Shown piece after piece: positions 1-11,020 of a stretch of 64,000 nucleotides of DNA; position 1 is the first letter of the stretch, and each line of letters opens with the position of its first letter. The translations under genes and the position numbers were made by a program. The DNA comes from Pomphorhynchus laevis (Eukaryota; Acanthocephala; Palaeacanthocephala; Echinorhynchida; Pomphorhynchidae). The stretch spans positions 62,001 to 126,000 of the forward strand of contig WNNJ02001135.1 in the NCBI GenBank assembly GCA_012934845.2. Reading direction: 5' to 3'. The notes below the pieces were generated by a model. The model saw nothing but the letters and a program-made list of their open reading frames with translations. It did no database searches and was not told where the DNA came from.

Positions 1-92
1 TAGTCTTCGGTCTTAAGTTCGGTTCTATCAGGATTGCATCTCTGCTTTTTGCAGATGATGTTGTCTTGTTTGCTTCTTGTCTTTGGCTATAT
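1..92 (+). pseudogene. LINE reverse-transcriptase fragment at window edge
   Basis: The frame beginning near base 18 reads FGSIRIASLLFADDVVLFAS, the RT motif C block (F/YADD catalytic aspartates) of a non-LTR retrotransposon. Similarity stops near base 92, where AT-rich DNA begins, so only the palm-domain end is visible. The rest of the copy would lie to the left of the window. The spacing and residues resemble arthropod and fish LINEs of the R1/I/Rex group, but the fragment is too short to name a clade. Confidence 0.6.
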
Positions 93-1011
93 TATTTTAC
101 ATTAAAAATATATGTTTAATTTATAAATTTTTAATTTATTAACGTCCATTAAAAATGCTTCTAATTGTATTTTAATTTATTATTAATCCATCAAGTAAAA
201 TATCAGTTAAAGTGCCATTTTATAATTAAAATAAATTTCAATATTTTAAAACGTTAAATTTCTTAAATATTGTACTCACAAATACGTTAACCAATTGATT
301 GGATATGACGATATATCAAAATGCCTGATGCGGTTACCTTTTAGTGACCTAAAATGTTTGCTAAGAAACATAATCACATATACAACATAATCTAGCAAAT
401 GTGAACTTTTCCAAAACTGTTCTTCCGAATTTTAGAAACATATTGTAGAATTTTATTCAATTTGTTTGGAACAATTAATACAGTTATTACATAACATAAT
501 ATTATTTTTTATATGAACGACTGCGTTTAATTATTGCGATTATTTTCTCTTTATTATTTACCTTAGAGCTAAAACAACGTGCTGAATACATTACAATCAA
601 GATTTGCAATTTATTAAATAAAAAGAAAATTTGCAAAAATAATTTTTGAAATTTGGATTTTTATGTATTATTGCTTGTACGTTTTTATAATATTATACAG
701 AATGAAAAGGGAAACTGTCAAAATCCGTGATTGTAATCGTTGCTACAACTGACCGAATTACTACATTTTTAATGTAGTAATTACTACATTGTAATTTTTA
801 CTACATTGTTTCTTAATCACATCACATCATTGTTGAAAACTGAAGATATTTAAGTCATTCATTTCCTCAAATTTACTAAATGTTAATTTAAAGGAACAAA
901 TAAAAATTAAAGACCAAAAGAAGTATTCAATTTTTTAATGGCAACTGCAATCATCAAAAAATTAAAAAAAAATGAAAATAATTTTTTACAATTTTGTACA
1001 TTAAAATAACA
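93..1011. other. AT-rich stretch without a recognisable gene
   Basis: This stretch is strongly AT-rich, with no long open frame, no splice-bounded coding block and no protein motif that I can recognise on either strand. It separates the edge LINE fragment from a dispersed repeat. Confidence 0.6.
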
Positions 1012-1189
1012 AAAACATGTATTAATATGATGTGCCTCACTAAATTGATAAAAGAAAAAATACACAACAAAAGAAAACGATCAAACAATAAAGACATTAC
1101 ATAATAAAGCAAAACAAAGCTAAACGTTATCAGCAATTATAACAAAAACAAAATAAAACAGTAAAACACAAAGAAAAATAAACAATTAT
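1012..1189 (+). repeat. Dispersed AT-rich repeat, copy 1
   Basis: This block (containing acaacaaaagaaaacgatca and aaaataaaacagtaaaacac) recurs in the same orientation at about 1,665-1,828 and, more diverged, at about 43,985-44,115. Two copies flank 1,190-1,664 directly. It carries no coding potential. The copies may be untranslated parts of one retroelement family, since the 1,665 copy runs straight into an RLE LINE coding remnant. Confidence 0.5.
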
Positions 1190-1664
1190 AGATCAATTTT
1201 CTACTAAAAATGCAAACTTCATTCGTATTGTCCATTCATTCCATTTTTAGGAATAAAATTAGATATATGAGAATTCCACCTGTTATTTATGTATGGAATG
1301 ACTAAATAATTCATCCTTTTATGATGACCAACTATGCGGCTTCTCAATATGGCTTAACTATAAAGGGTTTTTTTGATTGCCCACATGGGAAAACAACTCT
1401 CTATCAAACTATGCGTAATAACATATTTCCTATCATCATGTAAATCATCGGAAAAACATATAATTCTACCGCGTCGAAATTGTGAAACACCCACCGGTAT
1501 CAACAACTTTACAATAATGTTAGACGACCAAGACACGATATCCGGTCCAGTACCCATCTTTTGATATACACTAGTCTTAAGTAATTACATTGCATCCTTA
1601 GAGTTAAGAATATCCGAGAGAGCACAAAAAGTTAAACCGTTTCGGAAAAAAACAGTTTTTGCCG
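1190..1664. other. Segment between two direct repeats, no gene recognised
   Basis: Two overlapping opposite-strand frames of about 65 residues span 1,354-1,564. Neither shows a family motif. The overlap and modest length fit chance openness in a slightly GC-richer patch. Confidence 0.4.
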
Positions 1665-1828
1665 AAAAAAACTATGCCTCGCTAAATTAATAAACGAATA
1701 AGTATACAACAAAAGAAAGCGATCAAACACTAAAAACATCATACATTAAAACAAAACAAAGCATTAACATTATCAATCATATGAACAAAAATAAAATAAA
1801 ACAGTAAAACACAAAATTAAACAATTAG
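1665..1828 (+). repeat. Dispersed AT-rich repeat, copy 2
   Basis: Second copy of the repeat at 1,012-1,189, with the same order of A-rich words and some point differences. It ends where the RLE LINE coding remnant begins. Confidence 0.5.
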
Positions 1829-2523
1829 ATGCGTCCTCAAGAATTCAAGGAAGGTCTTGCTGTGAGATACGGTGCAACCCCTAGAGACTGCCAACGACAA
1901 GTGTGTGTATGCGGCGACCCGGTACAAGTCTCACATATGCTATCCTGCAAACGAGGAGGACAGCCAATCTGCGACACAACGTAATTCACGATCTACTTGC
2001 CAAGGAATTAGATGGTGTATGTCACAGTATAGAAGTTGAATCTGTGTGTACCGATAATCCGCATAATATTGAGTTTGAGCTAAACACTACATGTAGTGAT
2101 CCGGACGCACGCCTCGACATTGCCTGTATCGGACTCTCTGAGAATCGTTTTGAGCGTACATTTTTGGATGTCGTGGTCTTCAATCATTTGGCTCAATCGT
2201 ATTCTCAATCCAGCGCTGTGGCATCTTTCATTTTCCACGAGTCCCGTAAAAGATCTAAATACGAGGATCGCGTAATCACAGTGGAACGTGGCGTTTTTAA
2301 GCACGTTGTCTTCTCGGCGACTGAAGGTGCAGGTTCGGATGCAAATCAATTAATTCGTAGAGTAGCTGCAAGGATGGCATTATCGTCAGACCTATCTTAC
2401 GCGGACTGTACCAGAACGATAAGAAGTCGGTTGGCATTTTGTCTGGTGAGGGCTGCATCGCATTGCATCCACGGCTATCGGATGACGTCGTTATCAAAAA
2501 TAAAACTTTTTCACTTTCGATGA
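1829..2523 (+). pseudogene. C-terminal part of an RLE-type LINE
   Basis: The translation holds a CCHC zinc knuckle (CVCGDPVQVSHMLSC, about 1,898-1,942), then LRHNVIHDLLAKEL and the restriction-like endonuclease core DARLDIAC ... ERTFLDVVVFN. It is collinear with the C-terminal third of the longer copy at 39,800-41,735 (same RHD box, HESRK/HETRK box and ERV-T-ER box). This is the arrangement of R2/R4/NeSL-type non-LTR elements, in which the endonuclease nicks target DNA for target-primed reverse transcription. The knuckle and the endonuclease lie in different frames, so one shift separates them near 1,950. The RT is absent. The copy is 5' truncated and dead. Confidence 0.75.
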
Positions 2524-4001
2524 CATGTTGAAGACAATAATAAAATGGACATATTTGCGTGTAACCCAAAATTGTATATTATATTATTATTGTCTTATTA
2601 GATAATAAAATTGACCATAAAAATTAACAATTGTAGACATTGTTTAACACAAAATCTAGAATTCGAACGGACTAAAACACACAAATAAAACAAATAACTT
2701 GGATATTACTCTGCATAGTCAAAAACAAACAGACATTAATTATATTTTAACTTAAGATTATAGTTCGGTTTATTATTAGCCATTAAGTTAGACTCATGAG
2801 CCATGAAAAATGCTTCTATTTCAATTATTTATCACGTTTAATAGAAAAAGCATTTTTTATTGCTCGTGAGTCTAACTTAATGACTTATAATAAACTTTGT
2901 TCCTATAAATTAACATTGTAAAAAATAACAATTTTAAGTCATTAAAACTAATTATATTTTAGTAAATGAAGGATAGTTATTAAAAAATTTCATTTTAGGT
3001 CAAATTTAAAAAATACATTATTTGAATCCACATTTAATCGGTTACGTGTATTATCATCGGATGATTACATTTATCTTAATACCAGCAAATCAGAAAAAGA
3101 GGCACTTGCTTTCAATACGTGTAATCTTTCGAGTGCAATACACAACCAAATAAAGTGATTTGGTCAATGCAAAAACGACCAAATGAATATATATGGCTAG
3201 TATATTTAAAACTACGCGAGCTTTATTACCATCAGATGATCACATTAATCTAAATAACATAACATCCGAAGTGTGACTTCAATAAATCCAATTGCCCGAT
3301 GGCAACATAAAAAGCCAAGCAAATTAAGACATGGCTAGCATATGTCAAATATGTTGTATTTCCTGATTGGCATTTTTGAAAGGATGCAACCGAGAATGAT
3401 AACAAAGACAAATTCAAAAATTTATATATTTATCAAATAAATATATAAATATATATTTAATTGGTTTCGATAAACTGCAAATTCTAAGAAATACATCGAT
3501 ATTTATTTGACACTAATTATATATTTCGTTCAAATATTTCTTCAATATTTTTTATAAATTCTAATTATATTTATGTAGGTAGTGAAGAGTACTTTCGTAA
3601 AATTTGCTTTTACATTAATCGTATTGATTAAATTTAAAGTCAAAAATACTAACGAAAATAAAAATACTTACAATGCACGAAGATGATTTGTTATCCCAAA
3701 CAGTGGGTAAACATTTTCAATCAAATTGTAATCTAATCGCCTTTAAAGCAAAATCCCGAAAATAAAATTACAGTTTTTAATATTTCATACAGATACTCGA
3801 CGCCACTCAACATCTTACTAAGATCGTGTAATTGATTGAGTAAATTGTTATTCAGGTTTCTGTTAACACAAGAAATTTTAATATGAAAAACAAAATTATC
3901 TAGATGGATTCAAAAAAAGAAATATTTTTAATTGCCAACTTTTATTGTAAAAAGAATGATTAGTTTAGAGTGCAAATAAACAGAATATAAAAAACATAAA
4001 T
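2524..4001. other. AT-rich intergenic stretch with one hairpin
   Basis: No coding motif is recognised. A slightly GC-richer patch at 3,030-3,390 contains two weakly similar short blocks (near 3,043 and 3,213), which suggest an old duplicated repeat, but I cannot assign it. The rest is AT-rich filler. Confidence 0.5.
2769..2894. repeat. Imperfect inverted repeat (MITE-like hairpin)
   Basis: The left arm (tttattattagccattaagt, then tagactcatgagc) pairs with a right arm (gctcgtgagtctaacttaat, then gacttataataaa) over roughly 45 bases, with few mismatches and a loop centred near 2,831. No open frame lies inside. The structure fits a small foldback element or MITE remnant. A hairpin RNA gene is possible but nothing specific supports it. 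Confidence 0.5.
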
Positions 4002-4070
4002 CAAATCAGCTAACTGAGTCTACGTATTTTATACTAATTATAAAATACGTAGACTCACTTATCTGATTTG
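4002..4070. repeat. Palindromic pair of Penelope terminal sequences
   Basis: Two copies of the terminal motif of the local Penelope-like family (caaatcag ... ctgagtctacgtatttta) face each other with a spacer of about 6 bases, giving two arms of about 32 bases. The same motif in single copy marks the outer edge of Penelope copies elsewhere in the window. This site looks like two element ends brought together, or the remains of an element deleted internally. Confidence 0.6.
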
Positions 4071-4303
4071 CTAAACTTTTTTTCTTTTATCAAAATGGAA
4101 ATGAAATTTTAAATATGTTTTGCCATTTTATATGACTCTTCAATTTGTAATTTCGATGTTGATAGTTCAGTTAGTCGATGTTTAGTTGATAGTTCAGTTC
4201 AATTCAATGAACTGGTTGCAAAAGAGCTCTAAGCAGCCAATAGGATTAAACCTAAAGACCTAAATTATTGTAAGGTATGCACATGCAATAAAGATCAAGT
4301 ATA

Positions 4304-4493
4304 CTGAGTCTACGTATTTAATATAATTATAAAATAAACCAAACGTAAAAATAAGGCTAAATCTAAATTTATTAATTAAATAATAAAATAAATAATTGTT
4401 TCAAGATTTTTTATAATTTAAATCAAGTTAAAATAAAAAATTGAAATTTAAAATAAAAGTCATTTTTATGAATTGACTAATAAATAACAGACT
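4304..4493 (+). repeat. Penelope-like terminal repeat, upstream copy
   Basis: This AT-rich block starts with the actgagtctacgtatttaat motif and ends near aaataacagact. It is one of about a dozen copies in the window. Here it lies directly upstream of a Penelope ORF start, and a same-orientation copy follows at 5,308-5,506. This matches the partly tandem layout known for Penelope-like elements. Confidence 0.65.
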
Positions 4494-4512
4494 TAAAAAT
4501 ATTAAAAAAGAT

Positions 4513-4806
4513 ATGTATATAAATGAACAATTAGAAATATTAAAACAACTTTTAAGAGATAATAAGCTAAAAGATCTTTATGTAAATATAAGAAGTTTTT
4601 CTAAAGATATCATATGTTCAATAAATCAAAGATTAATTAATGAATATGATGGACTAAGTTGTATAATAGACAGTTATTGTAAAACAAAATACTATAATCG
4701 TACAATAAATGTTAATAATATCAATAGAAAATATACATTAACCATAAACTTCATTAATAAATGTATAGATAACATAAATATAGCCGGACTTTTAAATAAT
4801 TCTAAA
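4513..4806 (+). pseudogene. N-terminal part of a Penelope-like ORF
   Basis: The frame from the ATG at 4,513 encodes about 98 residues rich in Ile, Asn and Lys. Its second half (NRKYTLTINFINKCIDN) and the bases below it match the start of the Penelope-like RT region at 14,041-14,180. It therefore represents the poorly conserved N-terminal region that precedes the RT. Similarity to the other copy stops near 4,806. From there the same frame continues into OTU-domain sequence. Confidence 0.6.
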
Positions 4807-5190
4807 AGTATTATGGAATTAACACTGGTGGCCTTTGCTCGCTTCAAACGCGTTTCCATTGTCATTCACAAGGAAGGAATTATGTCGTGGAGTATTAATA
4901 GCAGCACGATAAGCGAAGATTGCAGCCAAGATCCTTTACATGCCCTTCATATAACAGAGTGCCTAGCTCCTTTGTTGGACGACAAGAGCGCTAGCGAAAA
5001 GAGCTTCGAAGCGAATCGGCAAATCGAAGTTGAGGCAACGGAGCTTCACATTTCATATCACCGCAACGAGCACTACAATAGCTTGCGAAGGATGGACAGC
5101 GACTGCGACTGACCAATTTCAGTCAACCTTCGCGAATTCGGTCGCCGAGGGACAAGACGCTGCCCACAATAGGAGAAAAGACATTGAGTG
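4807..5190 (+). pseudogene. OTUD3: OTU-domain (OTUD3-like) deubiquitinase fragment
   Basis: The frame, continuous with the Penelope ORF up to a stop at 5,110-5,112, contains MELTLVAFARFKRVSIVI and, about 60 residues on, ELHISYHRNEHYNSLRR. These are the two ends of the second half of an OTU cysteine protease. The His of the EHY block is the catalytic histidine in this family. OTUD3 removes ubiquitin from substrates, with the catalytic Cys in the missing N-terminal half. An extra stretch of about 50 residues lies between the blocks. Past the stop another frame reads TDQFQSTF, resembling the sequence that follows the domain in OTUD3, so one frameshift is likely. Base composition is GC-richer than the flanks. 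It is either a retro-captured host fragment or a decayed exon with an acceptor AG near 4,806. Confidence 0.6.
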
Positions 5191-5307
5191 AATTTATTTA
5201 AGTGATTTCATATTTTAATTTCTTGTAATTAAAATTAAATTGATGTTGTCAAGATGACATATTAAGGTTATCTATTTTGCTCAAAAAAATTAAAATGATA
5301 AAAAAAT

Positions 5308-5506
5308 GAACAAAACATAATAGTGCTAAATCAAAATTTAATAATTAAATAATAAAATTAATAATTGTTTTTAGATTTTTTATAAGGTAAATCAAGTTAA
5401 ATTAAAAAATTGAAATTCAAAATAAACGTCATTTTTATGAATTGACTAATAAATTGCAGACGTTGCATCATAATAAGAATTAGAGGTCATCAGGAGGCTT
5501 ACAAAA
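5308..5506 (+). repeat. Penelope-like terminal repeat, downstream copy
   Basis: Same orientation as the copy at 4,304-4,493. It extends further, to the aggtcatcaggagg word that precedes the structured part of longer copies. The two direct copies bracket the Penelope-OTU chimera as a unit of about 1.2 kb. Confidence 0.65.
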
Positions 5507-6160
5507 AGAGGTCAACATTTAATTTTGACTTTAAACAAACAACGAATATAAGAGATATAATCCATGTGTAAAACAATCTTATTGGAGTATTTAAAATGTT
5601 TATATAAATTTGCATTTTCAGTATTAATATCAATTAATAAATTAATTGATAATATAAAATTGAAGAAACTAAATTTAAAGAAAATTTTATTTTACTGAAA
5701 AACGTTTTAGGAAGCTGTTGAATATTTGGGTGCACAAATAATATATTAATTTGTTATATATTTTCATATATTTATAAAACATGTATATAACAAAGAATAT
5801 GAAAGATTTACTGAAACTCACTCTTAAAAACTTTAAATTTTAAATTCGAATTTGAACTTAGGACGTCTGTATTACGCTTCCCACGTTATTTATATCAACT
5901 AGGCCAGCTGCTTCAGTGGTGCAAATTTACATTTTTATATGAAAAATGTAAATTTTTCATATTTGGGTAGGGCATCGTATTCTAACGATCTATTAGAAGC
6001 CTACCTTAAATGTGTTATCCTCTACCCGGATCATTGTTTTTAATGCTGCCATGTGTAGCATGAAAAGCATGAGAGGATAATGTCGTGCCACAAACAGAAG
6101 AATTTATGCACACAGATGCAATTAAGTTAATAATACTTATATATAAAAATTATTAAATAA
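5507..6160. other. AT-rich stretch, one tRNA-like SINE trace
   Basis: Apart from the tRNA-like block described separately, I see no coding motif or repeat with a recognisable relative. A GC-richer patch at 5,960-6,100 has no clear frame. Confidence 0.45.
5840..5925 (-). repeat. Possible tRNA-derived SINE head
   Basis: On the minus strand tggcctagttg (5,906-5,896) fits the Pol III box A consensus. About 38 bases downstream, agttcaaattc (5,858-5,848) is close to box B. The sequence between does not fold into a clean cloverleaf and no acceptor stem is evident, so a functional tRNA is unlikely. A diverged tRNA-derived SINE is the best reading. Confidence 0.35.
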
Positions 6161-6167
6161 TACTTAC

Positions 6168-6412
6168 ACCTCTTCACATTGCAAAGAGAAGTTATTTTTT
6201 ACACGTTCAGCGATTATTTGAATGTCTTGTAAGTACTGAAGTTTGTGTATTTGATCTATGATCGGTGTACTTAAAGCGGGCTTAGCATGTATCACAATAT
6301 CGTTTATCTCAGTTAACCCCATATTGCTTAGATCACATACTCTGTGTGAAATAGTCACTGCTCGCATAACTAAACACGTGACAATCCAGCAACAAATGTC
6401 TACTCTAAGCAT
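6168..6412 (-). CDS. Putative host exon, product unknown
   Basis: An open block of 245 bases is preceded on its own strand by a T-rich tract ending ...taattttag at 6,413 and followed by the canonical donor gtaagta at 6,167-6,161. The encoded residues (for example CDLSNMGLTEINDIVIHAKP) look like ordinary globular or helical protein and match no retroelement family that I know. It could follow the exon-like block at 10,334-10,215: both junctions are in phase 0, with an intron of about 3.8 kb holding a LINE. Without a recognisable family this remains a structural call. Confidence 0.4.
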
Positions 6413-6803
6413 CTAAAATTAACAGGTTTAAAAGTGAAGTGTACCATACAAATTCATTTTGGCATAAAAGAAACGTGCATAAATCAAGATTAAAATTTAC
6501 AGATTAAAATATTTGCTATATTAAAAAATTGAAGATATTTAAGTTATCAATTCCTTGAATTTTGCAAATTTTAATTTATAGGAACCTAGGAAAAGCATAT
6601 CATTCAATATATCAATGGCAACTGCTATCATTACCAGTATTACCTCACCAGTATTATAATATAAATCAAAGATAAAATATTTAAACAAACCTATTATTAA
6701 CGTAGCCTATAATACGATTATAAATTACACAAACAAGCTAATAATAGTCGTATTATAAGCTATAGTAACAGTATTATTAAATACCTAAATAAACGATTTA
6801 TTT
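6413..6803. other. AT-rich spacer, nothing recognised
   Basis: No open frame or repeat is recognised. It would be intronic if the two neighbouring exon-like blocks belong to one gene. Confidence 0.4.
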
Positions 6804-8094
6804 TTACGTGGCAATGCGTGTCGGTACACGCTTACATAACCACGAAAAATAACAAAAACCTATATCATGTGTCAAGAAGGTTGGTACGGAGACTGTATTT
6901 GAATGTAATAAAGGAAGGAGCGCGGCGGACGTCATGAGGGAGATGATTCCAGGCGAGTGGGGCGGCAATGAGGAAGGATTGGAGACAATAGTTGTTAAAG
7001 TAATTGGGAACGTTGGGTAAGAGGGATTCACGGGAATGCAGTGATAGAGAGGTGGGGCGAGTGTCGTCTAAGAATGGAAGGTTGATGAACGATGGAGCAA
7101 GATATGTGGATGTGTGGTGAAAGCGACGGATACGTAGGAGCACTCGAACGGCAGATTTAATGATGCATTGTAGGGGTAGGATGATGGATTTTGGAGAATT
7201 GGCGAAAAAGCTGATGCAGTAATCGATTTTAGAAAAAGAAGAAATGAAAGAAGATACATAAGGAACGGAAGTCAATAAGAGAGCCGATACGGCAGATGTC
7301 ACGGAGAATTAAGTTAGACGAGCGGACTTTGTCGCGAACGAAGAGTTTAAGGGAAAGGTAATTATCGAAATGGAATCTTAAGAAAGTGAGATTGTGGAAT
7401 ATAGGGATGATTGATGATGCAAAAGATACAGGGTAAGGAGATATGTTAGATTGGCGGGAGATGATCTACATTATTTTAGACTTGTCTGGGTTTAGAGCGA
7501 GACGAGGATGGGAGAGACGTTTCTAGATAGAAGAAAGAATGTTGGAGGTAGAAATTGCGATTCGTGTATCCAATAGGGAGATGCATGATAGTATATGAGT
7601 ATGTCATCAACGTACTGCATGACGTGAATGGAGTAAGGTTTGATAAACGGAGAGATATCGCCGAGTAGAAGAGAAAAAAACAGGGGTCCTAGGACTGAAC
7701 CTTGTGGGACCTTGCGGAAAATAGTGATGTGAGGAAAGGATGATGAATTTGAACAGACTCGAAAAGTACGGTCGGATATATATGAGGCAAACCATGCTAC
7801 GGAGGAGGAAGAAATGCCGGAATCATTACGATGCCGAGAAAATAGGAGTGAGTGGTCGACGATTTCGAAGGTGGATGAGTGGTCGAGGTAGATGAGAATA
7901 CTATATAGAGCCTTGTTTCGAGAAATGAGTAAGTCGTTGTAAACTTTTATGCAGGCGATTTTTGTGGAGTGATAAGAGCGGAAAGCGGATTGGAAAGGAG
8001 GGTACAGATTAGATGGAGATAGATAAACGTTGATCTGTATTAAGATAAGGCGCTCTAAGAGCTTAGAAATATACGTTATGTGTAAAACTAACAA
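6804..8094 (-). mobile_element. CR1/L2-like LINE, RT and C-terminal part
   Basis: Minus-strand frames between 8,094 and 7,492 carry an RT: FQSAFRSYHSTKIACIKVYNDLL (fingers and motif A region), FRKVPQGSVLGPLF (motif B) and MQYVDDILIYYH (motif C). Frames from 7,302 to 6,865 give the conserved C-terminal tail (PLAWNHLPHDVRRAPS). This order and these motifs are typical of CR1/L2/Rex-type LINEs, which use an apurinic-type endonuclease for target-primed reverse transcription. The endonuclease and ORF1 are missing, and at least two frame changes split the RT and tail. It is a 5'-truncated dead copy, GC-richer than its surroundings. Confidence 0.75.
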
Positions 8095-8606
8095 ATTAAT
8101 TTGCTGGTTAATTTAGATAATTGTCAATTTGATTCTTTTAGCAATGTGAATAGTGTTTTATACGCAAGTGTAATTCATTTGCAATTCTAGCAATTTATTA
8201 AAATTTGTTGCAAAGATAAATTTTGATTATTTGAATATTTATACATCAACTTAAAAATGTTATTAGAACTTTTATTAAATTTGAAAATACTTTATTGCAA
8301 AAATATACAAAGAAGCAAAAACTTTTAAAATTTTAATCAATCAAGTTATAAAAATATAGAGTTGAAAAAGGGATTTGTCAATTTATATTAAGTGTTTTAA
8401 ATCATTAATAAGTTAAATATTTAGTGCTCTGTGTGAAAGTAAGAAATCGATTTACTTGATTAGCCAATCTTAATTTAAATAATCGCCAATTTGATTTTAA
8501 TCAATGTTATAATTTAACAGTGTGAAATAGTATTTTATTAAACAGTGTGAAATAGTATTCTAAATCATTAGAATTTGCAATTCTAATGATTTATTAAAAT
8601 TTGTAT

Positions 8607-8610
<4 letters not shown>

Positions 8611-8638
<28 letters not shown>
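8611..8638. repeat. (TA)14 microsatellite
   Basis: Fourteen uninterrupted TA units. Nothing else at the site suggests function. Confidence 0.9.
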
Positions 8639-8640
<2 letters not shown>

Positions 8641-9633
8641 TCGTAATTAAATTAAATTTGAAAATACTTTATTGCAAAAATAGACAAAGAAGATAAAATG
8701 TTTTTATCTTAAATCAATCAAATTATATTGAAATTAACATTTAAAAGGTTCAATATAAAGTTAAGAATCGGTTTACAATATAAAGTTGAGAATTGGTTTG
8801 ATAAAATAGGCCGTCAATCCATATGAAATGTTTCAAATCATTAATGAATAAAATCATTAATACGATAATGTGTATATCAATACTTACGGTCTATAATAAT
8901 TGTCAGAATGGTAAATTAAGATGATTTGTAATAATTTATATCAGAAGATAAAATATTCAGACTACGCCTTGAACTTTGTTTAAGAAAATTTATCTTCGCT
9001 TCGCAAAACTTGTCTATTTATAGATGTAAATTTTTACCAACATAAAATTTTTAACATTTTGTATATGAATGAATATTATACACAAATTTTGTCTTTGAAC
9101 AACTAACGAAGAAAATAAAGTGATTCAACAAAAATTTGTTGAAACCACATTTTTAACCACGTCTTATCTACTCTACATTTGTAAGGTTGAATACTGTAGG
9201 TATGTTAAATAACAATGTTGCTTTTTAAAATAATAACAGGCTAACATTTGAATAGCACAATAGGGGTCAAATGTCATGAAACTGTAACGTCTATAGATGT
9301 ACTATATCTTTGTGAGTCAAAGGCAATTTCACTGTTACCTTAACACTTAGTGAGTGTATATCTTATACAAAGCAATGAAACAATAAAACAATATTTTAAA
9401 AAGGTAAAAATAGTGAATTCTTAAAAATTCACGTGTATATTCAAATATTCAACAATTTGAAGAAAGAAAAAAATAGATATAGTCTACAGCTGTAGACTGT
9501 TGCTATTGTTACTGTTGCGATGTATGCTTAATATAAATGTTGGTTTTTAGCATTATGACAAACAGTCGCTTGAATAACAAAAAAGGCTTATTAGTTACTG
9601 TTTATTTCAAATATAAAACTTGAAAGGCAAATG

Positions 9634-9715
9634 AAATTTATTTCTTATTTGAACACAAGCTAAATCGTGTTATATTTTGTAACAAACAATGAATAGATAA
9701 ATTCTATGTCAGACA
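9634..9715 (+). repeat. Direct repeat copy A
   Basis: About 82 bases (aaatttatttcttatttgaa ... ctatgtcagaca) recur at 10,599-10,681 with a few differences. Similar AT-rich blocks follow both copies, so a longer old duplication is likely. Confidence 0.6.
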
Positions 9716-10065
9716 TTATATAAAAAGAAATGTTATTTATTATTTATTGTTTATAATTATTTATTATTTAATTATTTAAAATGCAACGTCGTAGTAAAGC
9801 ATATGATTGCAAAAATTAAGCAATTAAAAAGTATTCTGCGCAAATTGTTGATATCTTTAATTCGCTTTTGTAAAAAATTGTTTTTATAACATAAAATTAA
9901 TACAAAAATGCTGTATTTGAATGCATTAGAATCCGTTTTTAGTTTATTTTAAATATTTCCGCTACCTTAAGGAGATCAATACATTAGTAAATCAAATCTA
10001 ATAAAAATTAAATATACAAGCAAATTAAAACTTTATGCAATATAACTATATATAATATTATTTTT

Positions 10066-10109
10066 ATATTCATTTTAATACGGATTATAATCCGTATTAA
10101 AATGAATAT
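10066..10109. repeat. Perfect 44-bp palindrome
   Basis: The sequence atattcattttaatacggat reads into its exact reverse complement, centred near 10,087, with no spacer. A broken relative of the left half occurs near 10,745, as part of the duplication noted for 9,634/10,599. Confidence 0.7.
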
Positions 10110-10214
10110 GAAAATAATAAATAATAATAAGAAAATGAAAATAACAGTCGTCCCTACGATTGTTGAGATCCCGCCTAACCATCGGTATAACAAATTTCAT
10201 ACTTTTTCTAGTAC

Positions 10215-10334
10215 CTTTAGTCCATTCTGTACATTGCTTGCAAACACAATGTAGCGCCCAATGTTTATCCTAATATCTCCTTGTTTGACCACAAAATACG
10301 CCAAATATGCTTTTTCAACAAAATCGAACAAAGT
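10215..10334 (-). CDS. Putative 120-base host exon, product unknown
   Basis: On the minus strand a pyrimidine-rich tract ending cttttcag (10,342-10,335) precedes the block, and it ends at ctaaag|gtac (donor at 10,214). The 40 codons encode TLFDFVEKAYLAYFVVKQGD and then IRINIGRYIVFASNVQNGLK, with no stop and no similarity to the retroelements of the window. The length is a multiple of three, with phase 0 at both ends. The frame runs a few codons past the donor, so its openness alone is weak support. It may be spliced to the block at 6,412-6,168. I do not recognise the protein. Confidence 0.45.
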
Positions 10335-11020
10335 CTGAAAAGAATAAAACAAAATTAAAATACGATAAAGGACCAAATGTTGTTCATACAAGAATGTTCA
10401 ATAAATAAAATAAGTGATCTGGTAGAACCAAATTAAGGTTATTTTTGGATTCAGGCGACCAATTACAAATAAGAATGATGTCTATTTTCTAAACACCAAA
10501 ATTACTATTGACCCCTGAAAAAAACTGTTAAAACCGTTTTTACACTGAGAAGGTATTGACAAAAATATTCAAAACCAACAATTTCAAATTTAATGTGTAA
10601 AATTTATTTCTTATTTGAACACAAGCTATGTCTTGTTATATTTTGTAACAAACAATGAAAAGATAAATTCTATGTCAGACAAAAAGATAAGTTAATTACT
10701 ATGCAATTGAATTTATTTATATGAAGCTACATTTCATATTATTTTTATATTCATATAAACACGGATTATATATTAATATAACAGTGCTAAAACCGTTGTT
10801 TACAACGGATTTAATAGGTAATGTCCAATTGTCAGGTCACGTAACGCGTGGATTGAAGGTGGTAGATCTTTAAAGATCTTGTTCCAGCCTGCAACCGCCT
10901 TAAGCAGGGCAACCTCCTGTCAGATGCTGTTGGATGGCCCGTTATAGGTTTAGTCTAAGTCAACTAAACTAGGTGGCGACACCGAAAAAGCAAAGTTAAA
11001 ATTTATGACTTAAAAGTTAC
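10335..11020. other. Gap with direct repeat B and a GC-richer block
   Basis: The repeat copy at 10,599-10,681 is followed by AT-rich DNA. A GC-richer block at about 10,830-10,990 carries no long frame and has no relative that I can see in the window. It may be untranslated sequence of a retroelement. Confidence 0.4.
10599..10681 (+). repeat. Direct repeat copy B
   Basis: Second copy of the 9,634-9,715 repeat, in the same orientation. Confidence 0.6.

Larger units (their letters stand above)
8095..10065. other. Long AT-rich gap
   Basis: No protein-coding motif is visible. The gap contains a TA microsatellite, short internal duplications around 8,500-8,580, and the first copy of a direct repeat (9,634-9,715). 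Confidence 0.5.

Noticed and set aside
1354-1564. Small genes on either strand
   Set aside because: Two open frames overlap on opposite strands without any motif, splice support or codon signal.
5840-5925. Functional tRNA gene
   Set aside because: The box A and box B-like words exist, but no acceptor stem or clean anticodon arm can be drawn.
8611-8638. Regulatory TATA cluster
   Set aside because: It is a plain (TA)n microsatellite with no gene start near it.
10008-10193. A 61-residue membrane-like peptide
   Set aside because: The hydrophobic frame is produced by the AT-rich palindrome at 10,066-10,109 and low-complexity flanks.
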